A DNA stretch of 64,000 nucleotides. It comes from Mycobacterium sp. Aquia_216 (GTDB lineage: Bacteria > Actinomycetota > Actinomycetes > Mycobacteriales > Mycobacteriaceae). Position numbers and translations under genes: made by a program. The notes beneath the pieces were generated by a model. That model saw nothing but the letters and a program-made list of their open reading frames with translations, was not told where the DNA came from and ran no database searches. Within the stretch, counting starts at the first letter, position 1. The number at the start of each line of letters is the position of its first letter. The stretch spans positions 1,984,001 to 2,048,000 of the forward strand of contig NZ_CP113529.1 in NCBI RefSeq assembly GCF_026723865.1, written 5' to 3'. This document shows, one piece after another, positions 1 through 11,456 of the stretch.

Positions 1-2222
1 TGAAGGTCGATGTGACTGCCTTGGTGCCCGGCGATGTGATCCGGCTCGCCTTGGGGGAAGCGGTCCCCGCCGACGTGCGGCTCATCGAGGTCAATGGCCT
101 GGAATGCAACGAAAGCATCCTGTCCGGCGAGTCATCGGCCTCGGAGAAGTCGGTACCGCCGGTCAACGCCGATGTGGGCCTGGCTGATTCGACCGATCTG
201 GCATTCATGGGCACGATCGTCAGTGCCGGCGAGGGCCTGGGTGTTGTGTACGCGACCGGTGCGAACACCGAGTTCGGCCGTATCGCCGCCGGCTTGGGCG
301 AACGGCAACCCGAAACAGAGTTCCAGGCCGGTCTGCGCCGTTTCTCCTACCTGCTGCTGTGGGTGGCGCTGGCACTGACCGTACTCATCCTGGTCACCAA
401 CCTCTTGCTGCGTCGGCCGGTTATCGACTCGGTGTTGTTCGCGCTCGCGATCGCGGTGGGTATCACGCCGCAGCTGCTGCCGGCGGTGGTGAGCACCAGC
501 CTGGCCACCGGGTCGCGGCGGCTGGCGCGGCTCAAGGTCCTGGTCAAACGGCTGGTCTGCATCGAGGATCTCGGCGACATCGACATATTGATCACCGACA
601 AGACGGGGACCCTGACCGAGGGCCGCATCAGCCTGGTCGACGCCGTCGACCCGGGCGGTACGCGGGATGACGCGGTGCTGCGCGCGGGTCTGCTGGCCAC
701 CGACGTCGACGCGGCATCGGGCGGTGTCAGCGCCAACGCGATGGACACCGCACTCTGGGAGTCTCCAGCCGCTGAGGGCCTGCTGACAGCAAGCGTCCGC
801 CGAGTCGCCACACTGCCGTTCGACCATGCCCGCCGCGCGACCTCAGCACTCCTCGACGACGCCGGCCGCCGCGTGCTAGTGGTCAAGGGCGCACCCGAGC
901 AAGTCCTGCAAAAATGCGAGGGGCTACCCGACGCGGCGCAGGGCACGCTGGCCGCACTGTTCACCAGCGGCCGCCGTGTGGTGGCGGTGGCCAGCAAGCC
1001 CGCGCCGGAGCTGACCGCCCTCACTGCCGAAGACGAATGCGGCCTTATGCTGGATGGCTTCTTGGTGTTCGCAGACGAGCCGAAGGCCGCGGCGCGCGAT
1101 TCGCTGGCACAACTGGCGGCGCTGGGCATCGAACTCAAGGTGGCTACCGGGGACAATCCTAAGGTCGCCGAAAAGGTATGCGCCGATTTGGGTTTGCCCT
1201 CCAAGGGCACGATCACCGGCACCGCGATGGACACCCTCGACGACGCCAGATTCGACGAAGCGGCGCGCGACAACACCATCTTCGCCCGGATCTCGCCCGA
1301 ACAGAAGGCACGGCTGATCGTCTCGTTGCGCCGCACCGGACGGTCGGTCGCCTTCCTGGGCGACGGCGTCAACGACGCGCTAGCCCTGCACGCTGCCGAC
1401 GTCGGGATCTCGGTGGACACCGCCGCCGATGTCGCCAAAGACGCCGCTGACGTGGTGCTGCTGGAGAAGGATCTGAGTGTGCTGGCGATGGGTGTGGCCG
1501 AGGGTCGGCGCATCTTCGCCAACACGATCAAGTACGTACTAATGGGCACCTCAAGCAATTTCGGAAACATGTTCAGCGCAGCCGCCGCCTCTGCCGTGCT
1601 GACGTTTCTGCCGATGCTGCCCAGCCAGATCCTCCTGAACAACCTGCTCTATGACAGCTCCCAGTTGGCGATACCCACCGACCGCGTGGACAAGGAGCAG
1701 TTGCTCGCACCGTCGCACTGGAACATCGCGTTCATCCGCCGGTTCATGCTGACGTTCGGCCCGATCAGCTCGCTGTTCGACTTCCTGACGTTCGGATTGA
1801 TGCTGGGCGTGCTGCATGCCGGGCCGGTGGAGTTCCGCACCGGCTGGTTCGTGGAGTCGCTGGCCACCCAGACGCTGATCATCTTCGCGATCCGCACCCG
1901 GCGGGTGCCGTTCGTCCGCAGCAGACCCGGTCTGGTGCTAACACTGGCCGCGTTGGCGGTCGTCGTCATCGGCGTTGCACTCACTGTCTCACCTGTGGCC
2001 CACCAACTCGGGTTCACTCCGCTGCCGTGGCTGTTCTTCGCCGCGCTGGTCCTGTTCACGATCGTCTACCTGGTAGTCGTCGAGATAACGAAGACGGTCT
2101 TCTACGCCGACCCGATGCACCTGGCCGGGCGGCCACACCGCACCCGGGGACAGATGCACCGCATCCAGCGCCGCGCCGCCCGGTTCAGCCACAGCGGGCG
2201 GATCGCCAGCGATCCTGGGTAA
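1..2222 (+). CDS. mgtA: Magnesium-translocating P-type ATPase (MgtA family), 5' truncated
   Basis: The reading frame is open from base 3 and its first codons already fall inside the actuator domain, so the true start lies left of the window. Visible parts, numbered from the GTG at 12: SGES actuator loop (about 38-41), a membrane pair, TPQLLP (152-157) in the ion-binding helix, the phosphorylation motif DKTGT (196-200), the hinge GDGVND, then C-terminal membrane helices. The stretch with SSNFGNMF and LLNNLLYD is typical of MgtA/MgtB rather than Ca or heavy-metal pumps. The family imports Mg2+ across the inner membrane at the cost of ATP. The gene ends at a TAA about 245 bases before the next start. 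Family call is firm; the ion specificity is inferred. Confidence 0.9.
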   Translation, partial: KVDVTALVPGDVIRLALGEAVPADVRLIEVNGLECNESILSGESSASEKSVPPVNADVGLADSTDLAFMGTIVSAGEGLGVVYATGANTEFGRIAAGLGERQPETEFQAGLRRFSYLLLWVALALTVLILVTNLLLRRPVIDSVLFALAIAVGITPQLLPAVVSTSLATGSRRLARLKVLVKRLVCIEDLGDIDILITDKTGTLTEGRISLVDAVDPGGTRDDAVLRAGLLATDVDAASGGVSANAMDTALWESPAAEGLLTASVRRVATLPFDHARRATSALLDDAGRRVLVVKGAPEQVLQKCEGLPDAAQGTLAALFTSGRRVVAVASKPAPELTALTAEDECGLMLDGFLVFADEPKAAARDSLAQLAALGIELKVATGDNPKVAEKVCADLGLPSKGTITGTAMDTLDDARFDEAARDNTIFARISPEQKARLIVSLRRTGRSVAFLGDGVNDALALHAADVGISVDTAADVAKDAADVVLLEKDLSVLAMGVAEGRRIFANTIKYVLMGTSSNFGNMFSAAAASAVLTFLPMLPSQILLNNLLYDSSQLAIPTDRVDKEQLLAPSHWNIAFIRRFMLTFGPISSLFDFLTFGLMLGVLHAGPVEFRTGWFVESLATQTLIIFAIRTRRVPFVRSRPGLVLTLAALAVVVIGVALTVSPVAHQLGFTPLPWLFFAALVLFTIVYLVVVEITKTVFYADPMHLAGRPHRTRGQMHRIQRRAARFSHSGRIASDPG

Positions 2223-2466
2223 GGAAGCCGGTTGGGGATGAGTTCAGCCGTCCGCGCCACCCACGCGTTGAATCTGCACTAAATAGTCGTGACGTTGGAT
2301 TCCCCGCCCTGTTGGCCACCACCTCTGCGGCTGAGGAAGGATGAGGATGCGTGCGCCCTTCGCGTCGTCAAGGACCAAATCGTCAGGACCGAGTCCGCGG
2401 GGTTCTCGACGGGGTGATCACAACCATCGGCAAACGGTTGCCGGAAACCGGACAGGAGATAGCCAC

Positions 2467-2934
2467 GTGTCCACCAACACGACGATTGATGCGCGACCCG
2501 ATCAGCACGAGCTGCGGGTACTGGGGTTCTTCGCCGCATGGGGGGAGTCGTTCGACGCGATGTGCGCGTCATTCGATTTGCTTGCGGCTGAATGTGTCTG
2601 GGATCAACGTCCCATCCCAAAGCTCACCGGACCGGGTCAGGCGGTGCGTTTTCTCCGCATCGCACATCGGGTCCTGGGGCTTGCGACGATCGACGTCGAG
2701 ATCCTCGGCATCGCCAGTAAGAACGACGTTGTGCACACCGCGCGCGTTGATCGCCTTCGACGAGCCGACGGTACGCTTATTGCCGCGGCTCCGGTGGCCG
2801 GCATGCTGACCTTCGGCGCCGGGAAGATCACGCACTGGCGTGAATACTTCGATGCCACAGGTTTTCTCGCGCAGACCGTCGCGACCACCCTGACCCACCC
2901 CGTACGCCAGTTGGGCCGCTCACGACGCTCCTGA
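2467..2934 (+). CDS. Limonene-1,2-epoxide hydrolase-like protein
   Basis: About 155 residues from a GTG start preceded by an AGGAGA ribosome binding site; the frame is open further upstream to 2341, but that part reads like non-coding translation. It has a small cystatin-like alpha+beta fold with the catalytic signature of the limonene epoxide hydrolase family: Arg93-x-Asp95 (ARVDR) and Asp129 in WREYFD. These enzymes open epoxides with water by a one-step mechanism in the cytosol. The substrate is unknown; mycobacterial members act on lipid or sterol-derived epoxides. It stands alone between the Mg pump and an amidase. Confidence 0.7.
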   Translation: MSTNTTIDARPDQHELRVLGFFAAWGESFDAMCASFDLLAAECVWDQRPIPKLTGPGQAVRFLRIAHRVLGLATIDVEILGIASKNDVVHTARVDRLRRADGTLIAAAPVAGMLTFGAGKITHWREYFDATGFLAQTVATTLTHPVRQLGRSRRS

Positions 2935-3102
2935 CCGAGTGATTCACATGCGCTGGCACCGGGGTTGCTCTGACCGCGAGAGCTGACGCGTCGCGCCGCG
3001 ACGCCCAGGCGCACGGTAGCGGGGGCAGGGCTGACATCGACGAGGTCGCTAGCTGGGTAGTTGTGTTTCGCTGTAGCACGTCCAGCCGCCACAGCGCTTC
3101 GT

Positions 3103-3933
3103 ATGGTGTTCCACATGGATGCAGACACGCGTGGCCGGTGCAGCGCCGGCCCCGAGCCGATCAGCCGTCGAAGGCTGCTCCGCCTGGCCGGTGGCGCGGG
3201 GGCCGCAGCGATCGTGAGTGCGTGCTCGGAATCTGCGACCGAGTCCGCCCCTGGCCCTAGCCGGGCAAGCCCCTCGTCTCCGGGGACCGCAACCGCACTT
3301 CCGTCTCCTGCGCCAACGCGCACACCCGCGCTCACAGTGGGCGCAGCGTCGGCCGACATGTTGTGTCGAGATGCCTGGGGCGCTCGTCCCGCCCGACCCG
3401 GCGGCAGGCCTCACACCATTACTCGCATGACCCTGCACCACGAGGCCGTCGTCCTCAGCGACAACCGCAACGCCCCGGGTCGTCTCCGCCAAGATCAGCG
3501 CTACCACCAAGACCAAAAGGGATGGGTCGACATCGCGTATCACGTCGGCATCGACCGCGACGGCAACATCTACGAACTGCGTACGCCACAGATCGCGGGT
3601 GACACCGCGACGGACTACGACACGACGGGCCACTTCCTGGTTCTCTGCGAGGGAGACTTCGACCAGGAAGTCGTCTCGGAGGCCCAACTCCATGCGGCCG
3701 CTCTCGCGTTCGCGTGGGCAACCCAAACCTTTCACATCGCCACCGACACTCTGGCCGGCCACCGCGACCTAGCCCCGACCTCATGCCCGGGTGCAAACCT
3801 CTACGCCCGCATCTCCTCCGGCGACCTCAAGCGTCGCATCCAAGACGTGCTCGCTGCGGGAACAGTGAACCTCCGGAGCGTCTGTGGGACCGATGCGGCC
3901 ACAACCGTCGCCGCCATCGAGGCCGGCCACTAA
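3103..3933 (+). CDS. Tat-exported lipoprotein, peptidoglycan-recognition-type N-acetylmuramoyl-L-alanine amidase
   Basis: About 276 residues. The N-terminus has a twin-arginine signal (RRR 22-24), a hydrophobic stretch and a lipobox ending IVSAC (Cys41), so it is predicted to be exported folded and lipid-anchored. A Ser/Pro/Thr-rich linker (about 42-80) follows. The C-terminal amidase_2/PGRP fold keeps likely zinc ligands His112 or His113, His220 (GHRD) and Cys228, plus Tyr146. Such enzymes cut the amide between MurNAc and L-Ala in peptidoglycan. ATG codons at 3103 and 3115 are both possible, and neither has a strong ribosome site. The single gene has no obvious operon partner. Confidence 0.72.
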   Translation: MVFHMDADTRGRCSAGPEPISRRRLLRLAGGAGAAAIVSACSESATESAPGPSRASPSSPGTATALPSPAPTRTPALTVGAASADMLCRDAWGARPARPGGRPHTITRMTLHHEAVVLSDNRNAPGRLRQDQRYHQDQKGWVDIAYHVGIDRDGNIYELRTPQIAGDTATDYDTTGHFLVLCEGDFDQEVVSEAQLHAAALAFAWATQTFHIATDTLAGHRDLAPTSCPGANLYARISSGDLKRRIQDVLAAGTVNLRSVCGTDAATTVAAIEAGH

Positions 3934-4879
3934 CCCGGTCTTGGCGCCGTCAAAACTCGAAAACGAAGCCGCAGGTAACGAGCGGGACCGAATCGGACCG
4001 GGGTGGAAAGAATCGGCAGTCAAATGGCCAAAATGACTGGCAGAGCATCGATTTCGATTCCCGGCAGCTCCGCTGAGATAGTGCTGGTCATAGCCACAAG
4101 CTCTGGCCAGTCTTCTTTTCATCAACATCTCTGGCCGTCTCAGATCTTCGTAAACAGCTTTAGGCCGGCAATGGGGGTTGGACCGAAGAATGCGGTCGGA
4201 CGAGAGCTTCGTCTGGGAGGCGACCAAGCCGAGGTAATTGGCTGGTTCGTGGGTTTCAGTGGCGAGGCAGGAGCCAGGCCGTCTATCGTGCAGCCGATCC
4301 AGCGGCGCTCGTCGAGTGATCGGTCGCCGGGAATGCGGTCATTCGCAGGCTCGACTTGCTGTTCTCTTCAATCCTATGACGAAACGTTGGCCAGTCAGCA
4401 TCGGCCGTTCACGTATCCGCAGGTCGCGGCCAGGTAGTGCCGGGGGCTTCGCATACTCGATGTCGGTAGTTTCGCTGTTCAAAGTGGTTCCTCGGCCGAG
4501 TTCGACTTCCAGCAGCTCCACCAAGTATTCGCTGGTCATAGCGTTGAGTTCGCCGAAACCACCTTTACGTCAACAGAGCACGGTACTGTCAGGGCATCTG
4601 GCTTAGTTTCGCGGAGCTGCGAGACTAGGCGCGAGTTCACGGCGGGGAAACTCGAGTCGAGGGCATGGCCCGGCAAGCTGCGTCAAGTAGCTTCGCGCAG
4701 GTGTGCACGTATGGCGACTTCCAGAGAACCTAAACGGAGAAAGCGCCAGACTTTCTTCATCCCCGTCGCGCGGAAGTCTGTGATTCCGAACGGCGATCAG
4801 GCGCCCGGCGCCGACGAATCTGCTGTGAAAAATCAGGCCCACTGCGTCATGGAAGCGATCCCGAACCGAACGGAGCGAC
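3934..4879. other. Long intergenic region before the PKS gene
   Basis: No convincing gene in about 950 bases. Composition is more AT-rich than the surroundings. It contains the tmRNA-end-like repeat near 4037-4072. A 66-codon minus-strand frame (4339-4539) has a protein-like composition (Glu, Leu and Thr rich start MTSEYLVELLEVELGRG) but no ribosome site and no family I recognise. The 12-mer GCTGGTCATAGC occurs near 4083 and again near 4530. The remainder looks like degraded or regulatory DNA. Confidence 0.5.
4037..4072 (+). repeat. tRNA/tmRNA 3'-end-like sequence, left copy
   Basis: TTCGATTCCCGGCAGCTCC (4053-4071) reads as a T-loop plus the 3' acceptor strand of a tRNA-like end. CAGCTCC is what pairs with the GGGGCTG that begins bacterial tmRNAs. 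The upstream T-stem partner is missing, so this is not an intact RNA. The same 19 bases recur at 11360-11378 with similar flanks (CTGG..AGAGC.TCGA before the core). Confidence 0.55.
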
Positions 4880-7800
4880 ATGCCAAACCACCCCCTTACC
4901 GATGGGCATGAGCACGGCGCCGAACCGATCGCGATTCTCGGGATGGGCTGTCGCTTTCCGGGCGGCGTCAACTCGCCGGACGATCTGTGGCAGCTGTTAA
5001 TTGAGGAGCACGAGGCGCACTCGGAGTTTCCGACCGACCGCGGATGGGATCTCGACGCGCTGTTTGGCCCGGACCCCGACGCACCACGCGCCACCTATGT
5101 CCGGGCAGGGTCGTTCCTCACAGATGCAGGTGACTTCGACCCGGCGTTCTTCGGGATCGGTCCGCGCGAAGCCGAAGCCATTGACCCCCAGCAGCGACTG
5201 CTGCTCGAGGCGAGCTGGGAGGCTCTGGAGCGGTCTAGAATCGACCCGAATTCACTGCACGGCAGCGATACCGGGGTTTTCTTCGGCGTGGGCGGACAGG
5301 AGTACGGCCCGCGTATCTGCGACGAAACCGAGGGATTCGCCGGCTATCTCGCGACAGGCACCACGACCGGCGTGGCATCGGGTCGAGTGGCGTATACGCT
5401 CGGGCTCGAGGGGCCAGCAGTGACGGTCGACACCTCCTGCTCGTCATCTCTGGTCGCGGTACACCTCGCGATGCAATCGTTGCGGTCGGCCGAATGTCGC
5501 TTAGCGGTGGCGGGTGGGGCCACCGTGGTGTGCTCACCGAGCATCCTCGTCGGCCTTGGACGGCATGGCGCGCTGGCCGAAGACGGCCGATGCAAGCCAT
5601 TCGCGGCGGCGGCGGACGGGTTCGGCGTCGCCGAGGGTGCCGGCGTGCTGGTGTTGGCCACGCTGTCGTGGGCGCGCAGCCTCGGTTACCCAGTGATAGC
5701 GCTGATCCGGGGTAGCGCCGTCGGCCAGGACGGAGCCTCCGACGGGCTGTCCGCCCCGAGTGGTTCGGCACAGCAAAGGGTGATCTGGCGAGCTCTGGCG
5801 GACGCAGGCCTGGGTGCCGGCGATGTCGCCGTGGTCGAGGCGCATGGCACAGGAACCAAGGTGGGCGACCCGATCGAAGCCAGAGCCCTGCAGGCGACAT
5901 ACGGCAATGCGCACTCGGCTGCGCGGCCACTGCTGATCGGCTCGGTCAAATCGAACATCGGTCATTCGCAGCAGGCGTCAGGCATCGCCGGGATGATCAA
6001 GGCGATAGAGTCGATTCGGCACGGGGTGGTGCCTGCGACGCTGAATTTGGATTCGCCTACACCCCAAGTGGATTGGTCGTCTGGAACGATCGAGGTGGTC
6101 GGTAGCGCGCGCGCGTGGCCAGACCAGCCGTACGAGCCGCGGCGCGCCGGTGTGTCGTCGTACGGCATCAGTGGAACGAATGCTCACGTGATACTCGAAC
6201 AGGCGCCAGCGGAGTTCGCGACCGAGAATTCGGCCCCGCGTCCAGTCATCGTCCCCTGGATATTATCCGCGAAGTCGGCGCCCGCACTGGCTGATCAAGC
6301 GGCTCGGTTACGGTCCTTCGTCGAGCAGCACCCCGACCTGGATCCGGTCGATGTGGCGTACTCACTGATTACCACCCGGGCATTATTCGGCCACCGCGCG
6401 GTTGCGGTTGGAGCCGGCCGTGACGAGTTGTTGAGTGGGTTGACGGCGATCGCCGGCAGCGTGCCTGCGCCCAACGTGGTAACCGGAAACGCCACTGCCG
6501 CGGGCCGAACCGTCTTCGTCTTCCCCGGTCAGGGATCGCAATGGGCGGACATGGCGGTCGAACTCTTGGACTCCGCACCAGCGTTCGGCGACCAGATGCG
6601 CCTCTGCGACAAGGTTTTCGCTGAGTTTGTCGATTGGTCGCTGCTTGAGGTTGTGTGCAAGGGCGCCGGTGCTCCGGACCTCGACAGGGTCGATGTGGTG
6701 CAGCCGGTCCTCTTTGCGGTGATGGTGTCGCTGGCGGCCCAATGGCGAGCGCAGGGGATCGAACCGGATGCGGTGATCGGCCATTCGCAGGGTGAGATAG
6801 CGGCGGCCTACGTCGCAGGCGCCCTTTCGTTGCGAGACGCGGCGCAGGTAGTCACATTGCGTAGCAGGGCTCTCACCGTAATGGCGGGGTCCGGTGGCAT
6901 GGTCTCGATCGCACAACCGATTGAACGGGTTCTAACGCTCGTCGAACCTTGGGCTGGATCGATTTCCGTTGCCGCGCATAATGGTCCGTGTTCGACCGTC
7001 GTCGCCGGGGATGCAGCGGCGTTGGACGAGCTCATTGCCGCATGCGAACGAGACGAGGTGCAGGCCAAGCGGATTCCCGTCGATTACGCCTCCCATTCGG
7101 CTCAGGTCGATCAGTTGCGGGAGACCCTGAGCGAGGCGCTTTCAGGGTTGCGGCCGCGAAGCTGCGATATCGCGTTGATCTCGTCGGTCAGCGGCACCGA
7201 GGTGGACACGTCAAGCCTCGATGGCGACTATTGGTTTACTAATTTGCGCCAACCGGTGTTATTCGACCAAGCCGTCCGGTGGGCGTACAAGCACGGCTTC
7301 GACACCTTCATTGAATGCAGTCCGCATCCAGTGCTGACCATCGGGATCCAGGAATCATTGGAGGATTTCAACGACGACCACGCCGTCGTTGGGACACTTC
7401 GACGCAATGAAGGCAGCATGCGGAGGGTTTTACTTTCCGCTGCCGAGGCCCACGTGAACGGGAAATCGCCCAACTGGGCGAGCATGTTCCAAAACACTGG
7501 TGCGGGTCACATCGACCTGCCTACTTATGCGTTCGAACACAAGCGCTACTGGATGGACACCGGGCCTGGAATCGTCAACGTGAGCGGTCTCGGCATCACC
7601 GGTGCGGAGCACCCCCTACTCGGTGCCGTTGTGGCGCGGGCAGATTCAGACGAAATTATTCTCACCGGTCGACTGTCGCTCGCGACTCACCCGTGGCTCG
7701 CCGACCACAAGGTGTTCGGGACGGTGCTAGTGCCGGGTGCAGCCATGGTCGAGATGGCCCTACAGGCGGGCGAATGCGCGGGGAGCCCGCGGGTGGATGA

Positions 7801-10800
7801 GCTCATTCTGCTGGCTCCGTTGGTCGTCAGCGAACACGGCGGTGTAGCAGTGCAAGTGGTCGTCGGTGAGTGGACTGAGTCCGGCGAACGTCCGATCGGA
7901 ATCTACTCGCGAATCGACGATGGTGTGGACCGGCGGTGGACGCGCCACGCCGAGGGTGCGCTCGGCCCGGACGCCGCGCCGACCGTCCAGGCGGAGATCG
8001 AACAATGGCCGCCTGCCGGCGCGGAACGTATCGATATTTCCCAGCTGTATCAAACGCTGGCCGGCCGGGGATACGAATACGGACCGACTTTCCGCGGCTT
8101 ACGCGCGGCGTGGCGTCATAATGGCGAAGTTTTCGTCGAGGCGATGCTGCCGGAGCAGATGCAGCAGAGGTCAGACGCGAGCCGGTTCGGTTTGCATCCG
8201 GCACTACTCGATTCCGTCCTGCACGGAACATTTGTTGGCGGCCTCCTCGCGGCACCGGAGGTCGCGAAGCTGCCGTTCGAATGGCGCGGTGTCTCACTGG
8301 ATGTGATCGGAGCAACGCAGGTGCGGGCACGGATCGCGTTTGATCAAGACGACCGGATTTCAATGACGGTGATGGACACACGGGGGGGTTCGATCGGCCG
8401 TATCGATTCGCTCGCCCTGAAAGGTGTTTCTCCCAGTCAGTTTCGCGTGAGCACTGCGGCCGATGACGCACTGTATGCACTTGACTGGGTCGCGCTCGCA
8501 ACGCCCAAGGCTGGCACGGAAGAGATCGCTACGGATAACGTAACCGTATTGCGTTGCCTGGCAACGTTTGCAACCGATCTAGCGCTGCCCGAGGGGGCGC
8601 GACAGACGCTGACACATGCGCTGCATCGAGTTAAGAATTGGCTGTCAAACGAAAACCGCGGCGACGACGCGCGACTGGTGGTGCTCACCTGCGGGGCGAT
8701 CGCGATCGACTCATCCGAAGACGTCGCCGATCTCGCCCAGGCCGCTGTATGGGGCTTGTTGCGGACCGCACAGGCCGAGAATCCCAACCAAATATGGTTG
8801 GTCGATATCGACGACTGGTCCCACGCCGATGTTGCGGTCGGCGAAGCCATGAGTCGTGATGAGTCACAACTCGCCCTCCGCGATGGCGTCTGCTTTGCGC
8901 CGCGGCTGGCGCGGCTCTGCGACGAGCGCGTCGGGAGCGCGCAACTCGTTGAGGCGGACGCCACCTGGCGACTCAGCACCCTCGGCAACGGCACGCTGGA
9001 TTCGCGGAACCTCTTCATTCGCCCGTGGCCCGAGTCCGATCGCCGGCTGGAGTCCGGCGAAATACGCATCGGCCTGCGGTGCACTGGAGTGAACTTCCGG
9101 GATGTCCTGACTGCGCTGGGTGTATACCCGGACCCTGATGCCGACGTCGGCGGCGAAGGCTCCGGCGTGGTGCTCGAGGTCGCCGAGGATGTGGTCCGAT
9201 TCGTCCCTGGCGATCGGGTGATGGGTATGTTCTACGGCGCGGGATCTGCTGTCGTCGCTGATCATCGGATGATCGCGCCGATCCCGTCGGGCTGGTCCTA
9301 CGCGCAAGCAGCGGCGGTGCCGGCGGTGTTCCTCACCGCGTACTACGGATTGGCAGATCTCGCGCATGCCAGCGCGGGCCAGCGGGTGTTGGTGCACGCC
9401 GCGACCGGTGGGGTTGGTATGGCGGCGGTGCAACTGGCCCGGCGTTGGGGCCTCGAGGTGTACGCGACGGCCAGCCCGGCCAAATGGGAACGCCTGCGCA
9501 GCATGGGATTCGACGATGACCACATCGCGAATTCGCGCACGGTTGAGTTCGAGCAGAAATTTTCCGAGGTGACAGGCGGGGTGGGCTTTGACATCGTACT
9601 CAATTCGCTGACAGGCGAATTTATCGACGCAGGGCTGCGACTTCTGCAGCGCGGCGGGCGATTTATCGAGATGGGCAAGGCCGACATCCGAGCATCCGGC
9701 GAGATCGCCGCACGGCATCCGGGCGTCCAATATCGAGCTTTCGATGTCTTCGAGGCCGGCCCCGACCGCGCTCAGGAGATATTCGGCGAGCTCGTGCAGC
9801 TTTTCGAGAGCGGCGAGCTGCACCCCCTTCCGGCGCATTCGTGGGACATCCGACACGCATTGGATGCCTATCGATTCTTGAGTCGTGCGCGTCACGTCGG
9901 CAAGCTGGTCCTCAGCGTGCCCACGCCGCTGAAATCCGAAGGCACGGTGTTGATTACCGGTGGCACAGGTGTGCTTGGTGCGCTGCTGGCGAGGCATTTG
10001 GTGACTCGCCATGGCGTGCGCAACCTATTGCTCATCAGCCGGCGCGGCCCGGCGGCCGACGGTGCTGCCGCGATCGAATCCGAACTAACTGAGCTCGGCG
10101 CATCGGTACAGATCACGGCGTGCGACGCGGCAGACCGGGATGCGTTACAGGCGCTCCTGGCCGGGTTACCTGCCGCACATCCATTGACCGCGGTTATTCA
10201 CGCCGCCGGGGTGCTCGATGACGCGGTGTTCGGGGCTCAGACACAACGCCACCTGGAAGCGGTGCTGCGGCCGAAGATCGATGCTGCGTGGAACCTGCAC
10301 GAACTCACCGCGGGCGAGGACCTTTCGGCGTTCATTTTGTTTTCTTCGGTTGCCAGCTTGTTCGGTTCCCTCGGTCAGGCCAATTACGCGGCAGCGAACG
10401 CGTTTCTCGATGGGCTCGCGCAGCATCGCCGACACCGGGGACTGCCGGGTGTTTCTTTGGCATGGGGATGGTGGGCACAAGCCACCGGGATGACAGGGCA
10501 TCTCTACGAGCGCGATCGGGCCCGCCTGTCTCGCATGGGATTTATCCCGATGTCTTCTGAGGACGGCCTCGCGCTGTTCGATGCAGCGCTCTGGCAGGCA
10601 CGCTCGTTCGTGATGTCGGCCCAGATCAGCCGCGCCGCCATCCGGTCCGATCCGGCGGGCACGGGACTGCCACCGATGTTCCGCGGTCTCATCCGTGCCA
10701 CCCGGCGCACCGCTGCCGCAGTCGAATCCGTTTCCAATCTTCGACAGCGGCTCGCGTCGATGAGCACACCCGAACAGGAACGCGAACTGCTCGACATCGT

Positions 10801-11086
10801 GCGTTCGCACGCGGCCGCCGTGCTGGGGTACACCTCCGCGGACGCGGTTGGTGCCGATCAGGAGTTCAAGGATTTGGGCTTCGATTCGCTGGGCGCTGTC
10901 GAATTCCGGAACCGGCTTAAATCGATCAGCGGCCTGAAGCTACCGACCAGCATTGTCTTCGATCATCCGACACCAATAGCGTTGGCGCGGTATCTGACTG
11001 GTGTACTCGACTCCGATGGGGCTTCCGTGTGCGGGGAGAGCGAAGCAGTCGATTCCGGGGACGTGGTGTGTGACGTCGTCGTGTGA
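4880..11086 (+). CDS. Single-module, fully reducing type I polyketide synthase (KS-AT-DH-ER-KR-ACP)
   Basis: 2068 residues. KS (about 15-440): Cys187 in TSCSSS, His322, His362. AT (about 543-850): GHSQG with Ser636, preceded by RVDVVQP, and YASH at 736-739, a pattern that predicts methylmalonyl-CoA. DH (about 910-1190): His943 in [10 protein letters not shown] and Asp1111. ER (about 1370-1675): NADPH loop HAATGGVG near 1505-1512. KR (about 1688-1870): TGGTGVLG, Tyr1836 and an LDD motif (1779-1781) of B-type stereochemistry. ACP: Ser2003 in GFDSL. No loading module or thioesterase. The complete reductive loop predicts saturated methyl-branched acyl chains, resembling mycobacterial Pks7, Pks8/17 or Mas types. 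The nearest activating enzyme is the ligase at 13354-14901. Start ATG follows ACGGAGCGAC. Product identity is unknown. Confidence 0.93.
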   Translation: MPNHPLTDGHEHGAEPIAILGMGCRFPGGVNSPDDLWQLLIEEHEAHSEFPTDRGWDLDALFGPDPDAPRATYVRAGSFLTDAGDFDPAFFGIGPREAEAIDPQQRLLLEASWEALERSRIDPNSLHGSDTGVFFGVGGQEYGPRICDETEGFAGYLATGTTTGVASGRVAYTLGLEGPAVTVDTSCSSSLVAVHLAMQSLRSAECRLAVAGGATVVCSPSILVGLGRHGALAEDGRCKPFAAAADGFGVAEGAGVLVLATLSWARSLGYPVIALIRGSAVGQDGASDGLSAPSGSAQQRVIWRALADAGLGAGDVAVVEAHGTGTKVGDPIEARALQATYGNAHSAARPLLIGSVKSNIGHSQQASGIAGMIKAIESIRHGVVPATLNLDSPTPQVDWSSGTIEVVGSARAWPDQPYEPRRAGVSSYGISGTNAHVILEQAPAEFATENSAPRPVIVPWILSAKSAPALADQAARLRSFVEQHPDLDPVDVAYSLITTRALFGHRAVAVGAGRDELLSGLTAIAGSVPAPNVVTGNATAAGRTVFVFPGQGSQWADMAVELLDSAPAFGDQMRLCDKVFAEFVDWSLLEVVCKGAGAPDLDRVDVVQPVLFAVMVSLAAQWRAQGIEPDAVIGHSQGEIAAAYVAGALSLRDAAQVVTLRSRALTVMAGSGGMVSIAQPIERVLTLVEPWAGSISVAAHNGPCSTVVAGDAAALDELIAACERDEVQAKRIPVDYASHSAQVDQLRETLSEALSGLRPRSCDIALISSVSGTEVDTSSLDGDYWFTNLRQPVLFDQAVRWAYKHGFDTFIECSPHPVLTIGIQESLEDFNDDHAVVGTLRRNEGSMRRVLLSAAEAHVNGKSPNWASMFQNTGAGHIDLPTYAFEHKRYWMDTGPGIVNVSGLGITGAEHPLLGAVVARADSDEIILTGRLSLATHPWLADHKVFGTVLVPGAAMVEMALQAGECAGSPRVDELILLAPLVVSEHGGVAVQVVVGEWTESGERPIGIYSRIDDGVDRRWTRHAEGALGPDAAPTVQAEIEQWPPAGAERIDISQLYQTLAGRGYEYGPTFRGLRAAWRHNGEVFVEAMLPEQMQQRSDASRFGLHPALLDSVLHGTFVGGLLAAPEVAKLPFEWRGVSLDVIGATQVRARIAFDQDDRISMTVMDTRGGSIGRIDSLALKGVSPSQFRVSTAADDALYALDWVALATPKAGTEEIATDNVTVLRCLATFATDLALPEGARQTLTHALHRVKNWLSNENRGDDARLVVLTCGAIAIDSSEDVADLAQAAVWGLLRTAQAENPNQIWLVDIDDWSHADVAVGEAMSRDESQLALRDGVCFAPRLARLCDERVGSAQLVEADATWRLSTLGNGTLDSRNLFIRPWPESDRRLESGEIRIGLRCTGVNFRDVLTALGVYPDPDADVGGEGSGVVLEVAEDVVRFVPGDRVMGMFYGAGSAVVADHRMIAPIPSGWSYAQAAAVPAVFLTAYYGLADLAHASAGQRVLVHAATGGVGMAAVQLARRWGLEVYATASPAKWERLRSMGFDDDHIANSRTVEFEQKFSEVTGGVGFDIVLNSLTGEFIDAGLRLLQRGGRFIEMGKADIRASGEIAARHPGVQYRAFDVFEAGPDRAQEIFGELVQLFESGELHPLPAHSWDIRHALDAYRFLSRARHVGKLVLSVPTPLKSEGTVLITGGTGVLGALLARHLVTRHGVRNLLLISRRGPAADGAAAIESELTELGASVQITACDAADRDALQALLAGLPAAHPLTAVIHAAGVLDDAVFGAQTQRHLEAVLRPKIDAAWNLHELTAGEDLSAFILFSSVASLFGSLGQANYAAANAFLDGLAQHRRHRGLPGVSLAWGWWAQATGMTGHLYERDRARLSRMGFIPMSSEDGLALFDAALWQARSFVMSAQISRAAIRSDPAGTGLPPMFRGLIRATRRTAAAVESVSNLRQRLASMSTPEQERELLDIVRSHAAAVLGYTSADAVGADQEFKDLGFDSLGAVEFRNRLKSISGLKLPTSIVFDHPTPIALARYLTGVLDSDGASVCGESEAVDSGDVVCDVVV

Positions 11087-11342
11087 TCTTCGACTTTGTG
11101 ATTGGCCGACACCACAGCCTCCGTCATCACCCGTGGGTGGTCGTTGAAGCGCTTCCACGACTGGATCGCTGACAACCTCCAACACGGACCTCCTTGGCTA
11201 ACCACGTCGCGCTCGCTACCGTCTGCCTCAGCAGCGCTAATGCGCAATTGACGCTGGCAAGTCCCCAAAGCAAAACGGCAGGTTACGGGTGGGAGTGAAC
11301 GGGACCGAAATAAAGCGAACCGGCAGTTCAGAACACCTTTTG

Positions 11343-11380
11343 CTGGGTAGAGCGTCGACTTCGATTCCCGGCAGCTCCAC
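11343..11380 (+). repeat. tRNA/tmRNA 3'-end-like sequence, right copy
   Basis: CTGGGTAGAGC followed by the 19-base core TTCGATTCCCGGCAGCTCC and ACC. This copy is closer to a genuine tRNA-like terminus than the left one, though the pairing 5' T-stem strand is absent. It lies in the 370-base gap between the PKS and the SDR gene; I see no other feature in that gap. A wider weak similarity extends about 90 bases upstream of both cores (GCAGGTWACG and GGGACCGAA blocks). Confidence 0.55.
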
Positions 11381-11456
11381 CCAGAGTCACAGGCCACGCC
11401 GGAAGGCCTGGCCTGTTCGCGTCGGACGGTGTGATGTAAGGCCGTAGTCTTCCCAC

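Noticed and set aside
347..1642. 431-codon minus-strand frame opposite the Mg ATPase
   Set aside because: Ser/Arg/Ala-rich antisense of a clearly coding gene; no family features.
4003..4606. Two overlapping plus-strand frames (144 and 122 codons) before the PKS
   Set aside because: Low-complexity Ser/Arg translations without ribosome sites; treated as intergenic.
11343..11380. Functional tRNA at the right repeat
   Set aside because: Only the T-loop and 3' acceptor strand exist; no D-arm, anticodon arm or matching 5' stem.
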